This document shows, in pieces, positions 57,094-64,000 of a DNA stretch of 64,000 nt. The first letter of the stretch is position 1. Every line of letters begins with the position of its first letter. The notes under the pieces are model-generated. The model ran no database searches. It was not told the DNA's origin and was given only the letters and a program-made list of their open reading frames with translations. The DNA comes from JAUYQR01 sp031415015 (GTDB lineage: Bacteria; Pseudomonadota; Alphaproteobacteria; Rhodobacterales; Rhodobacteraceae), in the NCBI GenBank assembly GCA_031415015.1, contig JANOQT010000041.1, positions 1-64,000 of the forward strand, read 5' to 3'. The position numbers were made by a program, and so were the translations under genes.

Positions 57094-58821
57094 TCACGGC
57101 AGAAACAGAAGCCCCGCCTCGCCGGTGCCCAGTTGATTTAGCATGGCCGGTGTCGCCGGGGGTGGCGCGTCCTGAAAGGCGCGCAACATGGCTTCGGCCT
57201 CGGCTGGCGCAGGATAGCGACCATCCGGATGCAGCGCCGACCGCTGTGCCAGCGTCCCGTCGTCCAGCAGGTACAGCCCCACAACCTCCACATAATCCGG
57301 CCCGCGCTTCAGCAGCAGCATCGCCTCTTCGCCCGGCTGCAGCGGCAGCAGATCTGCAATCACCATCACGCAGCCGGGGCGGTCGGCGTCCAGCTTGGTG
57401 CCGCACACCGCTGCCCAGTCATCCAGCTGATATACCTCCGCCGCACCAAGGATCACCGACCGCATCCCGGTCGCACCCGCCGGCTGCACCGGCATCAACG
57501 CCGCCAACGCCTCTTCCTGTCCGGTGCGCTTCACAGCCGAGCCCTCGCTTCCGCCGTCCAGACGCGCCGCCAGCGTCTCCTGTCCCGGCTCGCGCGCCTT
57601 TGCCTGCAACGCGGCCAGCGCCTCGGCCCCCGGCCTGCCCCAGCGACCGATCTCCTGCACGTCCAGCGCGTCCACTGGCGTCCGGCCCGCCTCGAACCGC
57701 GCCAGCTGATCGGACGCCGAAATCCGCTCGGCGTTCAGGACAGGCGTCAGCCACAGCGCCGCCAGCCCGATGATCGCCAGCGCCATCCCCAGGTTGCCCC
57801 GCCGGATGCGCGCCATCCACCCCGCCCCGCGCAGCACCGCCAGCGCGTAGATCACCCCGTAGGTCAGCGCGACCAGTGCCACCAGCGCCACAAAGATCCG
57901 GTCCGGCGTCCAGCCATATTGCCCCACCCGCAGCCAGATCGCCCACCCCGCCAGTCCCGCCACCACCGGCAGGATCAGCGCCTGCCCCTGCGCCGCGCGG
58001 CGCAGAAACGGGCTTGCCGTTGCATCGCTGTCGGTTTGGTCCACGGCAATCGACACCAGCGAAATCCCCGCCGCCACCATCACCAGCAATAACAAAGCCG
58101 GCGACAGCCCGTTGAACAGCCCCGTCAGCCCCCGCACCGGCAGCGCCACCAGAAACACCAGCATCACCCCCAGCACCACCGGCAACAGCAACCGGAACAG
58201 CCGTAGCACTAGATAGGGCGACACCAGATCGGCCAACTCGTGCACCACCGCCATCGCCAGCCCCAGCACCGCCCCGGTGACCACCATCGGCACCACATCG
58301 TGGGCGATCAGGTCGCCGATCACCGTCACGCCCACGATGCTCAGCACTTCGTCCGACAGATAGATCACCAGCCAGACAAGGCCGGTAAACGCCCAGGCCG
58401 CCACAAAGCGCACCACAATCGCCCAGGCCCCGATGAACAACGACGGATAATCCCGCCACCCCGGCCCGGCTTGCGCAATCAGGAACGGCACCGGCATCCC
58501 CGCCACCATCAGCGCCGCCAGCACCGGCAAGGGCGAATAGAAGACGCCGTTCACGTCCTCGAACCGCAAGGACACCAGCCACACCAGAACCGCCGTCACC
58601 ACCGCCAGCCCCAGCGCGCGCACCGCGGCCCGCACCGGACCCAACGGCCCCGCCATCGCCAGCAGCGTGGCAAAGAACGTCCCCGCCAGCGCCAGCAGCG
58701 GCGCAACCGTGCGCTCGCTCACCAACTCGCGGTCCACGATCTCGATCAGGCCGTACAGCGCCAACCCGCCCACGGCCCCGATCAGCGCCAGTGTCCAGCG
58801 CGCCTGCAATTGTGTGTTCAT
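57094..58821 (-). CDS. DUF4153-type polytopic membrane protein
   Basis: A 575-residue protein with about ten to twelve hydrophobic segments in residues 10-390 and a soluble C-terminal domain of about 180 residues (DQLARFEAGRTPVDALDVQE, later a GCVMVIADLLPLQPGEEAML segment). This architecture fits DUF4153, of unknown function. The start at 58821 is followed by a normal short cytoplasmic lead. It ends 90 bases before the H-NOX-like gene and may be a separate unit. Confidence 0.82.
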   Translation of the reverse strand: MNTQLQARWTLALIGAVGGLALYGLIEIVDRELVSERTVAPLLALAGTFFATLLAMAGPLGPVRAAVRALGLAVVTAVLVWLVSLRFEDVNGVFYSPLPVLAALMVAGMPVPFLIAQAGPGWRDYPSLFIGAWAIVVRFVAAWAFTGLVWLVIYLSDEVLSIVGVTVIGDLIAHDVVPMVVTGAVLGLAMAVVHELADLVSPYLVLRLFRLLLPVVLGVMLVFLVALPVRGLTGLFNGLSPALLLLVMVAAGISLVSIAVDQTDSDATASPFLRRAAQGQALILPVVAGLAGWAIWLRVGQYGWTPDRIFVALVALVALTYGVIYALAVLRGAGWMARIRRGNLGMALAIIGLAALWLTPVLNAERISASDQLARFEAGRTPVDALDVQEIGRWGRPGAEALAALQAKAREPGQETLAARLDGGSEGSAVKRTGQEEALAALMPVQPAGATGMRSVILGAAEVYQLDDWAAVCGTKLDADRPGCVMVIADLLPLQPGEEAMLLLKRGPDYVEVVGLYLLDDGTLAQRSALHPDGRYPAPAEAEAMLRAFQDAPPPATPAMLNQLGTGEAGLLFLP

Positions 58822-58951
58822 GTCCTGCTCCGGTCCCGGTTCTGCCGCACCTTATTCGCCCTCGGCGCGCGCGGCCATAGTCCGGTTTCCTCCCCATTGC
58901 GAAACCGCTGCCCCCGCGCGATGCTGGGGCGGTACCCCTGAAAGGCCCGCA

Positions 58952-59398
58952 ATGTCCCCCAAAATCCGCCCCCTTCGCCGCGAAGACGAATCCGACTGGC
59001 GCCGCCTGTGGACGGCCTACCTCGCCTTTTACAACACCACCCTGCCCGAGCCTGTCTTCGCGTCGACCTTCGCCCGCCTTCTTGGAAATGATCCACGCGA
59101 TTTCAATGGCTTGATCGCGACGGTGGATGGCCAAACGATAGGCCTGACCCATTACCTCTTCCATCGCCACGGCTGGAAGATCGAGGACACCTGCTACCTG
59201 CAAGACCTCTATGTCGATCCCGCCGCACGTGGCACCGGCCTTGGCCGCGCATTGATCGAGGCGGTCTATGCCGCCGCCGACGCCGCCGGTGCGCCCTCGG
59301 TCTACTGGCTGACCCAGGATTTCAACCTTGATGCGCGCAAGCTTTATGACCGCGTCGCGAAAGTCACGCCCTTCATCCGCTACAACCGCGCGCTCTGA
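58952..59398 (+). CDS. GNAT-family N-acetyltransferase
   Basis: A 148-residue GCN5-type acetyltransferase. The acetyl-CoA-binding motif is LYVDPAARGTGLGRALIEAV; the N-terminal IRPLRREDESDWRRLWTAYL and the C-terminal WLTQDFNLDARKLYDRVAK (with the conserved tyrosine) are typical of diamine- or amino-acid-acetylating members. The start at 58952 follows GAAAGG. It is divergent from the DUF4153 gene. Confidence 0.9.
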   Translation: MSPKIRPLRREDESDWRRLWTAYLAFYNTTLPEPVFASTFARLLGNDPRDFNGLIATVDGQTIGLTHYLFHRHGWKIEDTCYLQDLYVDPAARGTGLGRALIEAVYAAADAAGAPSVYWLTQDFNLDARKLYDRVAKVTPFIRYNRAL

Positions 59399-59425
59399 TC
59401 CGAGAAACTTCTTGCCTGCTCCTGA

Positions 59426-59451
59426 TTTCATCTTGGCCAAATATCCCCCGC
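59426..59451. repeat. Extragenic repeat, copy 3
   Basis: TTTCATCTTGGCCAAATATC followed by CCCCGC, between the convergent acetyltransferase and cytochrome c genes. It is closest to copy 1 at 298. Confidence 0.6.
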
Positions 59452-59597
59452 AGAGCGAACGGAGCCAAGCGGCCTTGCCGCGCAGGCGACCTCAAAAGCG
59501 TGCCCTTCGCCCGCTTGCGGGCGGAGGGCTCCGTTTGAAAGCCACCCCGGCCCCCGGGCGACATCAAGCCGCCATACCCCCTCAACGCCGGTCAGGC

Positions 59598-59987
59598 TCA
59601 GTCCTGAATCCCCTTCAGATGCTCCGCAATCTGCACCAGCCGCGCGGGCGTCGGCGTCTTGATCCCGTCGCCGCCGTCATAGGGCATCAGATCGCTTTCC
59701 AACAGCGGCCCGAAGTTCGGCATCACTGCCGTCCCCTGCCGCCCGCCGGTATAGCCCCAGATCTTTGCCATCACCCGCGTCCCCGGAAACACCCCGCCAT
59801 TGCGGCGTGACAGCCCGGTCAGATCGGCAGGCCGCCGGTCCAGCGTCCCCGCCAGTTCCCCGTCGCCCCGCCCCGCCGCACCATGACAGGCCGAACAATA
59901 GCTTGCAAAATCCTCGGCCCCGGTCGGGGGCTCTTCGGGAAGGCACGCGGTCAGCATCAAGGCGGCGGCAAGGGCGGTCAATCGCAT
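59598..59987 (-). CDS. Lipoprotein cytochrome c
   Basis: A 129-residue c-type cytochrome with a lipobox (LTAC, cysteine at 15) instead of a normal signal cleavage site, one heme-binding CSACHG motif at about 31-36, and a likely methionine ligand in TAVMPNFGPLL. It should be anchored in the membrane facing the periplasm. The start at 59987 gives MRLTALAAALML; an upstream extension to 60011 is unneeded. No oxidase gene is adjacent, so its partner is unknown. Confidence 0.87.
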   Translation of the reverse strand: MRLTALAAALMLTACLPEEPPTGAEDFASYCSACHGAAGRGDGELAGTLDRRPADLTGLSRRNGGVFPGTRVMAKIWGYTGGRQGTAVMPNFGPLLESDLMPYDGGDGIKTPTPARLVQIAEHLKGIQD

Positions 59988-60042
59988 GGCAGTGTCCTCA
60001 TTTCCGGTCACAAGACCATACTATCAGGCCGCCCAACTTGAT

Positions 60043-60720
60043 CTAAGTCACCCTGCCCTGATCCAGCCGCACAATCCGGTCCATCCTGGCGGCCAGTTCC
60101 AGATTATGCGTGGCAATCAACGCCGACAGCCCGGTATCGCGGACCAGCCCCAGCAACACCTGAAACACCTGCTCGGATGTGCCGGGGTCCAGGTTCCCCG
60201 TCGGCTCGTCCGCCAGCAACAACTTCGGGCCATTTGCCAGCGCCCGGCAAAACGCCACCCGTTGCTGTTCGCCCCCCGACAACGCCGCCGGCCGGTGGCC
60301 CGCCCGGGGGCCGACACCAACCCGCTCCAGCAACTCCCGCGCCCGCGCCTCAGCCGCAGCCTTGGCCACCCCGTTCGCCAACTGCGGGATCACCACATTC
60401 TCCAGCGCCGAAAACTCCGGCAGCAGGTGGTGGAACTGGTAGATGAACCCTACTTCCGCCCGCCGCGCCTCGGTCCGCTCCCGGTCCGACAGCCCGCCCA
60501 TCTCGCGCCCGTCCAACTGCACCGAACCTTCGTCCGGGCCGTCCAGCAGCCCCGCGATGTGCAGCAGCGTCGATTTTCCCGCACCGGAAGGGGCCACCAA
60601 AGCCACCACCTCGCCCCGCGCCACGGCCAGATCCGCGCCGCGCAGCACGATCACCTCGGACGGCTTGCCGTAGTTGTAGCCCTTCTTGATCCCGCTCAGG
60701 GCCAGCATGATCTCACTCAT
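60043..60720 (-). CDS. lolD: Lipoprotein-releasing system ATPase LolD
   Basis: A 225-residue ABC ATPase energising lipoprotein release from the inner membrane. Walker A VAPSGAGKSTLLHIAGLLD, signature LSGGEQQRVAFCRAL and Walker B LLLADEPTGNLD are present, with the YQFHHLLPEFSALENV segment typical of LolD. It overlaps the permease gene by 8 bases. Two small lipoprotein genes lie on either side, which are possible clients. Confidence 0.94.
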   Translation of the reverse strand: MSEIMLALSGIKKGYNYGKPSEVIVLRGADLAVARGEVVALVAPSGAGKSTLLHIAGLLDGPDEGSVQLDGREMGGLSDRERTEARRAEVGFIYQFHHLLPEFSALENVVIPQLANGVAKAAAEARARELLERVGVGPRAGHRPAALSGGEQQRVAFCRALANGPKLLLADEPTGNLDPGTSEQVFQVLLGLVRDTGLSALIATHNLELAARMDRIVRLDQGRVT

Positions 60721-61999
60721 AGCGCAGTGCCTCGACCGGGTTCATCCGCGCCGCCCGCCGTGCGGGAAACAGCGTCACGATGAACGACAGGCCCAGCGAC
60801 AGCGCCACCGCCGATCCCACGTCCTTCAACTGCAACTTTGCGGGCAAAGCATAGATCCCCCGGATCGACGGATCCCACACCTCTGCCCCGTTCACCCAGT
60901 TGATGAACCCCATGATCCGGTCGATATACAGCGCGAACACGCAGCCCAGCCCCACGCCCAGCAGCGTGCCTACGACGCCGGTAAACGCACCGCAGATGAA
61001 GAAGATGCGCAACACCGACCCTTCGGTCAGGCCCATCGTGCGCAGGATGCCGATGTCGCGGCCCTTGTTCTTGACCAGCATGATCAGCCCCGACACGATG
61101 TTCATCGCTGCGATCAGCACCAGGATCGACAGGATCACGAACATCACGTTGTCCTCGATATCCAGCGCCCGCAGGAACGCCCCCGCGCTTTCCTTCCAGG
61201 TCCAGATCAGCGCATCCGGCCCCGCCGCATTCAGGATCGACAGCGCAAACGCCTCGATATCGTCCGGGTCGGTCACCATCACCTCGATCTCGTCGGCGAT
61301 CCCCTCCTTGTTGAAGAAAGACTGCGCCTCGACAAACGGCATGTAGATGCGGGTGGTGTCGATGTCGTAGCGCCCGGCGGTGAAGATATAAACCACCTCG
61401 TAAGCCTTGACGCGCGGTGCCGACCCCATCGCCGTCTTGACGCCGCCCGGTGCGATCAGCCGCACCCTGTCGCCCACCGTGACCCCCAGTTCACGCGCGA
61501 TGCCGGATCCAAGGGCGATCCCGTCCTCGAACCGCGCCAGATCCCCGATCGCCTCTGCGCCCACCCCCACGCGGGGGATCGTCGCCAGGTTCTCGGGTGA
61601 CAGGCCGTAGACCTCGGCCCCCGTGGTCCGCTCGCCGTCGGTGACCATCAGCTTACCCTTGATCAACGGCGCGGCCCGCGTCACCCCAGGCACCATCGCA
61701 AGATCGGCGGCCAGCCGGTCCGCTGTGGTGAACCCCCGGATCAACCGCCCTTCGGCATCGACCTCGCCCGCCGAATACACCGTCACATGCGCATTCGCCC
61801 CCAGGATCGTGTCCACGAACTCCGCCCGGAACCCCGCGCGCACTGCCAGCGTCACGATCAGCGCGAACACCGCCAGCGTGATCCCCAGAAGGCTGATCCA
61901 GGTCATCACGCTGACCCCGCCTTCCGCCCGCCGCGCCCGCAGGTACCGCCACGCGATTATGAACTCGAAGCCCGAAAAGGGTGCTGTTTTCGTTGCCAT
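60713..61999 (-). CDS. lolC: Lipoprotein-releasing system permease LolC/LolE
   Basis: A 428-residue LolCE-family permease: cytoplasmic lead (FSGFEFIIAWRYLRARRAEGG), first transmembrane helix, a large periplasmic domain (about 50-265), and three C-terminal helices with GLIMLVKNKGRDIGILRTMG. Alphaproteobacteria usually have one LolC/E-type protein acting as homodimer. The start at 61999 (MATKTAP) was preferred over 62053. It is coupled to lolD. Confidence 0.93.
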   Translation of the reverse strand: MATKTAPFSGFEFIIAWRYLRARRAEGGVSVMTWISLLGITLAVFALIVTLAVRAGFRAEFVDTILGANAHVTVYSAGEVDAEGRLIRGFTTADRLAADLAMVPGVTRAAPLIKGKLMVTDGERTTGAEVYGLSPENLATIPRVGVGAEAIGDLARFEDGIALGSGIARELGVTVGDRVRLIAPGGVKTAMGSAPRVKAYEVVYIFTAGRYDIDTTRIYMPFVEAQSFFNKEGIADEIEVMVTDPDDIEAFALSILNAAGPDALIWTWKESAGAFLRALDIEDNVMFVILSILVLIAAMNIVSGLIMLVKNKGRDIGILRTMGLTEGSVLRIFFICGAFTGVVGTLLGVGLGCVFALYIDRIMGFINWVNGAEVWDPSIRGIYALPAKLQLKDVGSAVALSLGLSFIVTLFPARRAARMNPVEALRYE

Positions 62000-62187
62000 C
62001 TGCCCCGCCTTGTGATTGCCGCGCAACCTGAGCGAGGCGGGCCCAAAGGTCAAGCTGCCCCCCCTGTCTGGCGGAATTCCGCTGCGATTGGCACGCGACT
62101 TGGTGTCAGTCCCGCGCCCGCGTTAAACTGGCACCGCGCCTGCTACCCATACGACCGGCGCATCCAACCAGACAAACGAGGGATATC

Positions 62188-62457
62188 ATGCGTATTGCAC
62201 CAGCCGTTTTTGCCCTGATCGCCGTGGGCTTTCTGTCCGCCTGCAACCAAGAGGTCGCCTGCACCAACGAAGTTGCGCAGCAAAAGGCCACCGACCTAGC
62301 CGCCCGGATGACCGAGCTTGGCACCTCAGACCCGGCCAAACTGGCCGCACTTGCGCCGAAAGTGCAGGAACTCGCCGCCAAAGCCTCGGCCGAAGGCGAC
62401 GACCTCCAGGCCGCCTGCAAGGCGATGGACGAGATGATGGCCGAACTGGCCAAGTAA
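62188..62457 (+). CDS. Small helical lipoprotein of unknown function
   Basis: An 89-residue protein with a lipoprotein signal (LSAC lipobox, cysteine at 19) and a mature domain that is mostly helical, with two further cysteines (C25 and C76), perhaps a disulfide. I do not recognise the family. It is divergent from lolC, separated by 188 bases. Confidence 0.7.
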   Translation: MRIAPAVFALIAVGFLSACNQEVACTNEVAQQKATDLAARMTELGTSDPAKLAALAPKVQELAAKASAEGDDLQAACKAMDEMMAELAK

Positions 62458-62503
62458 CCGCCGGTCCGGGCCGCGCAGGCCCGGCCCGCCTACTGCGCCC
62501 CCC

Positions 62504-63154
62504 CTACCGCGCCGCCCAGATCAGCCCGCGCCGCATCAGGTCCGCCGCAGGCCCGCTGCCAATCACCGATGCCTGATGGCCCAGCGCGTTGTAATACACC
62601 CGGCCCTGCCCCCAGAACTTGGTGAACACCACCGGCATCGCCACCGGCCCGTTCGGCGCGTGTGGCCCGTCCACCACCGGGAAATCGCACACCGCATGCA
62701 CGCGCACCGCCGGATCGACATGCAGATAGTACTGCTCGGTCTGCACCCGGAACTCCCCGATCCCCGCCACCAGCGGATCGCCCGAGACCATGCGCACCGC
62801 GTAATCCACCCCGTCATTGCCCGGATGCGCCACCCATTGCGCGCCGGTCATGAACTGCCAGTCCACCGTGTCGCGGAACGCATCGCAAATGCCGCCATGG
62901 CACCCCGCGATGCCCACACCCGACGCCACCGCAGCACAGGCGTTCAGCGCCTGCTCCTTGCCGATCTTCGACATTGTCCAGACCGGCACGATCAGGCTCA
63001 GGTCCGCCAGCGCTCCCGGATCGTCAAAGCACTCCAGCGTGTCGGTCACCGTCACGGAAAACCCGGCATCGCCCAGCCAGCCCGCAAACAACGCCGCCAC
63101 CTTGTCCGGCTCATGCCCGTCCCAGCCGCCCCATGTGATCAGTGCTTTGGCCAT
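62504..63154 (-). CDS. ThuA-domain protein
   Basis: A 216-residue ThuA-like (class I glutamine-amidotransferase-like fold) protein, with ALITWGGWDGHEPDKVAALF at the start, GIAGCHGGICDAFRDTVDWQ in the middle and GRVYYNALGHQ near the end. ThuA-type proteins take part in disaccharide catabolism in rhizobia. It starts 10 bases after the stop of the aldo/keto reductase gene, with which it should be co-transcribed. Confidence 0.88.
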   Translation of the reverse strand: MAKALITWGGWDGHEPDKVAALFAGWLGDAGFSVTVTDTLECFDDPGALADLSLIVPVWTMSKIGKEQALNACAAVASGVGIAGCHGGICDAFRDTVDWQFMTGAQWVAHPGNDGVDYAVRMVSGDPLVAGIGEFRVQTEQYYLHVDPAVRVHAVCDFPVVDGPHAPNGPVAMPVVFTKFWGQGRVYYNALGHQASVIGSGPAADLMRRGLIWAAR

Positions 63155-63164
63155 CCCTGCCTCC

Positions 63165-64000
63165 TCAAAAACGCTGTGCTGGTTCCGGGCGGTTTTGCAC
63201 CACGCCTTCTATGGCCGCCATCAGATCCGGTGTCATCGCCGCTTTCCGGTCAAGTGCCGCCAGATTGTCCGTCAGTTGCGACAGCTGTGACGCCCCCAGA
63301 ATGACCGTCGACACGCGTGGATTTGCAAGGCACCACAACAGCGCCAGATGGTGGATCGGCATCCCCGCCTGATCGGCAATCTTGGCCAGCGCCTTGACCT
63401 GCTCGACCCGGCGGCGGCCCTTCGGCCCCTCGATGATCTCGCGCAGCCATTCGTAGCCCGGCAGGGCGGCGCGGCTGTCCTGCGGCACGCCGTCATTGTA
63501 TTTCCCGGTCAGCAGACCCGAGGCCAGCGGCGACCAGATCGTGGTGCCAAGCCCGAATCTGTCATAAATCGGCGCATAGTCGCGTTCCACCTTGTCACGC
63601 TCGAACAGGTTGTATTGCGGCTGTTCCATCGTGGGCGGCGTCAGCCCGTCGCGGCGCGCGACCAGATGCGCCTCGGTGATCTGCTGGCCGGACCACTCGG
63701 ACGTCCCCCAGTACAGGACCTTGCCCTGCACGATCAGATTGTGCATCGCCCGCACGGTTTCCTCGATCGGCGTGTCGATGTCGGGGCGGTGGCAGAAGTA
63801 AAGATCGAGGTGATCGACCCGAAGCCGCTTCAGCGCGGCATGGCACGCCTCGGTTACATGCTTGGCCGAAAGTCCGCGCTGGGTGGGCTTCTCCCCGCCC
63901 CAGAACACCTTGGACGACACGATATAGCTGTCCCGGCTCCAGCCCAGCTCCTGGATCGCCTGCCCCATGACCAGCTCGGACTTTCCGGCCTCATAGCCCT
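63165..64000 (-). CDS. Aldo/keto reductase, Kv-beta type (5' end outside window)
   Basis: At least 278 residues, open to the window edge; the N-terminal part with the catalytic tyrosine lies outside. The visible sequence (SYIVSSKVFWGG, HLDLYFCHRPDIDTPIEETV, GTSEWSGQQITEA, TIWSPLASGLLTGKYNDG) matches the aldo/keto reductases related to potassium-channel beta subunits, NADPH-dependent enzymes acting on aldehydes or sugars. It precedes the ThuA-domain gene. Confidence 0.9.
   Translation of the reverse strand, partial: GYEAGKSELVMGQAIQELGWSRDSYIVSSKVFWGGEKPTQRGLSAKHVTEACHAALKRLRVDHLDLYFCHRPDIDTPIEETVRAMHNLIVQGKVLYWGTSEWSGQQITEAHLVARRDGLTPPTMEQPQYNLFERDKVERDYAPIYDRFGLGTTIWSPLASGLLTGKYNDGVPQDSRAALPGYEWLREIIEGPKGRRRVEQVKALAKIADQAGMPIHHLALLWCLANPRVSTVILGASQLSQLTDNLAALDRKAAMTPDLMAAIEGVVQNRPEPAQRF

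Noticed and set aside
57419..59440. 673-codon minus-strand open frame rich in glycine and alanine
   Set aside because: Overlaps the DUF4153 gene in another frame and the acetyltransferase on the other strand; low-complexity composition shows it is a shadow.

Overview
The window reads as a stretch of a Rhodobacteraceae-type alphaproteobacterial chromosome. This is inferred from very GC-rich coding DNA, a class I polyhydroxyalkanoate (PHA) cluster with phaZ, phaC, phasin and phaR, a heterotetrameric sarcosine oxidase operon, the gene order hom-glpX-recJ-tRNA-Glu, and housekeeping genes (thrS, thyX, recJ, lolCD). No rRNA, CRISPR array, integrase or complete transposase was seen.

Layout. 1-5 kb: tail of an Lhr-type helicase, gloA, thyX, an AT-rich orphan membrane protein, a peptidoglycan-binding repeat protein, a DUF2177 membrane protein, an ArsC/Spx-like protein and a cold-shock protein. 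5.2-7.7 kb: a complete bufferin-type operon (DUF2282 precursor peptide, DUF692/MNIO enzyme, DUF2063 partner, DoxX protein). 7.9-12 kb: thrS and two alpha/beta-hydrolase genes, the second lacking its nucleophile elbow. 11.5-17.6 kb: PHA metabolism, with likely PhaR operators in front of the phasin gene, then a LysR regulator. 17.6-26.4 kb: a DegT aminotransferase, soxBDAG, an asparaginase and an NAD-type glutamate dehydrogenase, which together suit use of methylated glycines and amino acids as carbon and nitrogen sources. 26.7-30.2 kb: a von Willebrand/TadG-like protein, two TadE-like pseudopilins and a small lipoprotein. 30.2-36 kb: hom, glpX, then an island of about 1.5 kb with two inverted 108-bp MITE-like repeats, a small ORF with an A7 frameshift site and gene debris, then recJ and tRNA-Glu. 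36-44.3 kb: an AT-rich HNH-like gene beside the tRNA, a ketopantoate-reductase-like gene, an acyl-CoA synthetase, a heavily damaged nitrate/taurine-type ABC transporter operon, a truncated GntR gene and an intact FAH-family hydrolase. 44.5-51 kb: monomeric isocitrate dehydrogenase, a lytic transglycosylase, a second identical tRNA-Glu, and divergent oxyR-katG. 51-55.4 kb: a YnjBCD-like ABC transporter. 55.4-58.8 kb: a GGDEF protein paired with an H-NOX-like protein that appears to lack the heme-ligand histidine, then a DUF4153 membrane protein. 58.9-64 kb: a GNAT acetyltransferase, a lipoprotein cytochrome c, lolD-lolC, a small lipoprotein, a ThuA-domain protein and a Kv-beta-type aldo/keto reductase cut by the window end.

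The most unusual points are: a 72-bp composite element with identical internal spacing upstream of two unrelated genes (ArsC-like and recJ); the A_AAA_AAA-TAG heptamer inside a small ORF between the MITE-like repeats; the HNH-like gene beside tRNA-Glu; the H-NOX-like/GGDEF pair with apparent loss of the heme ligand; and a transporter operon with at least four single-base frameshifts plus deletions inside otherwise intact sequence. All family assignments are by eye from motifs; no database search was run.
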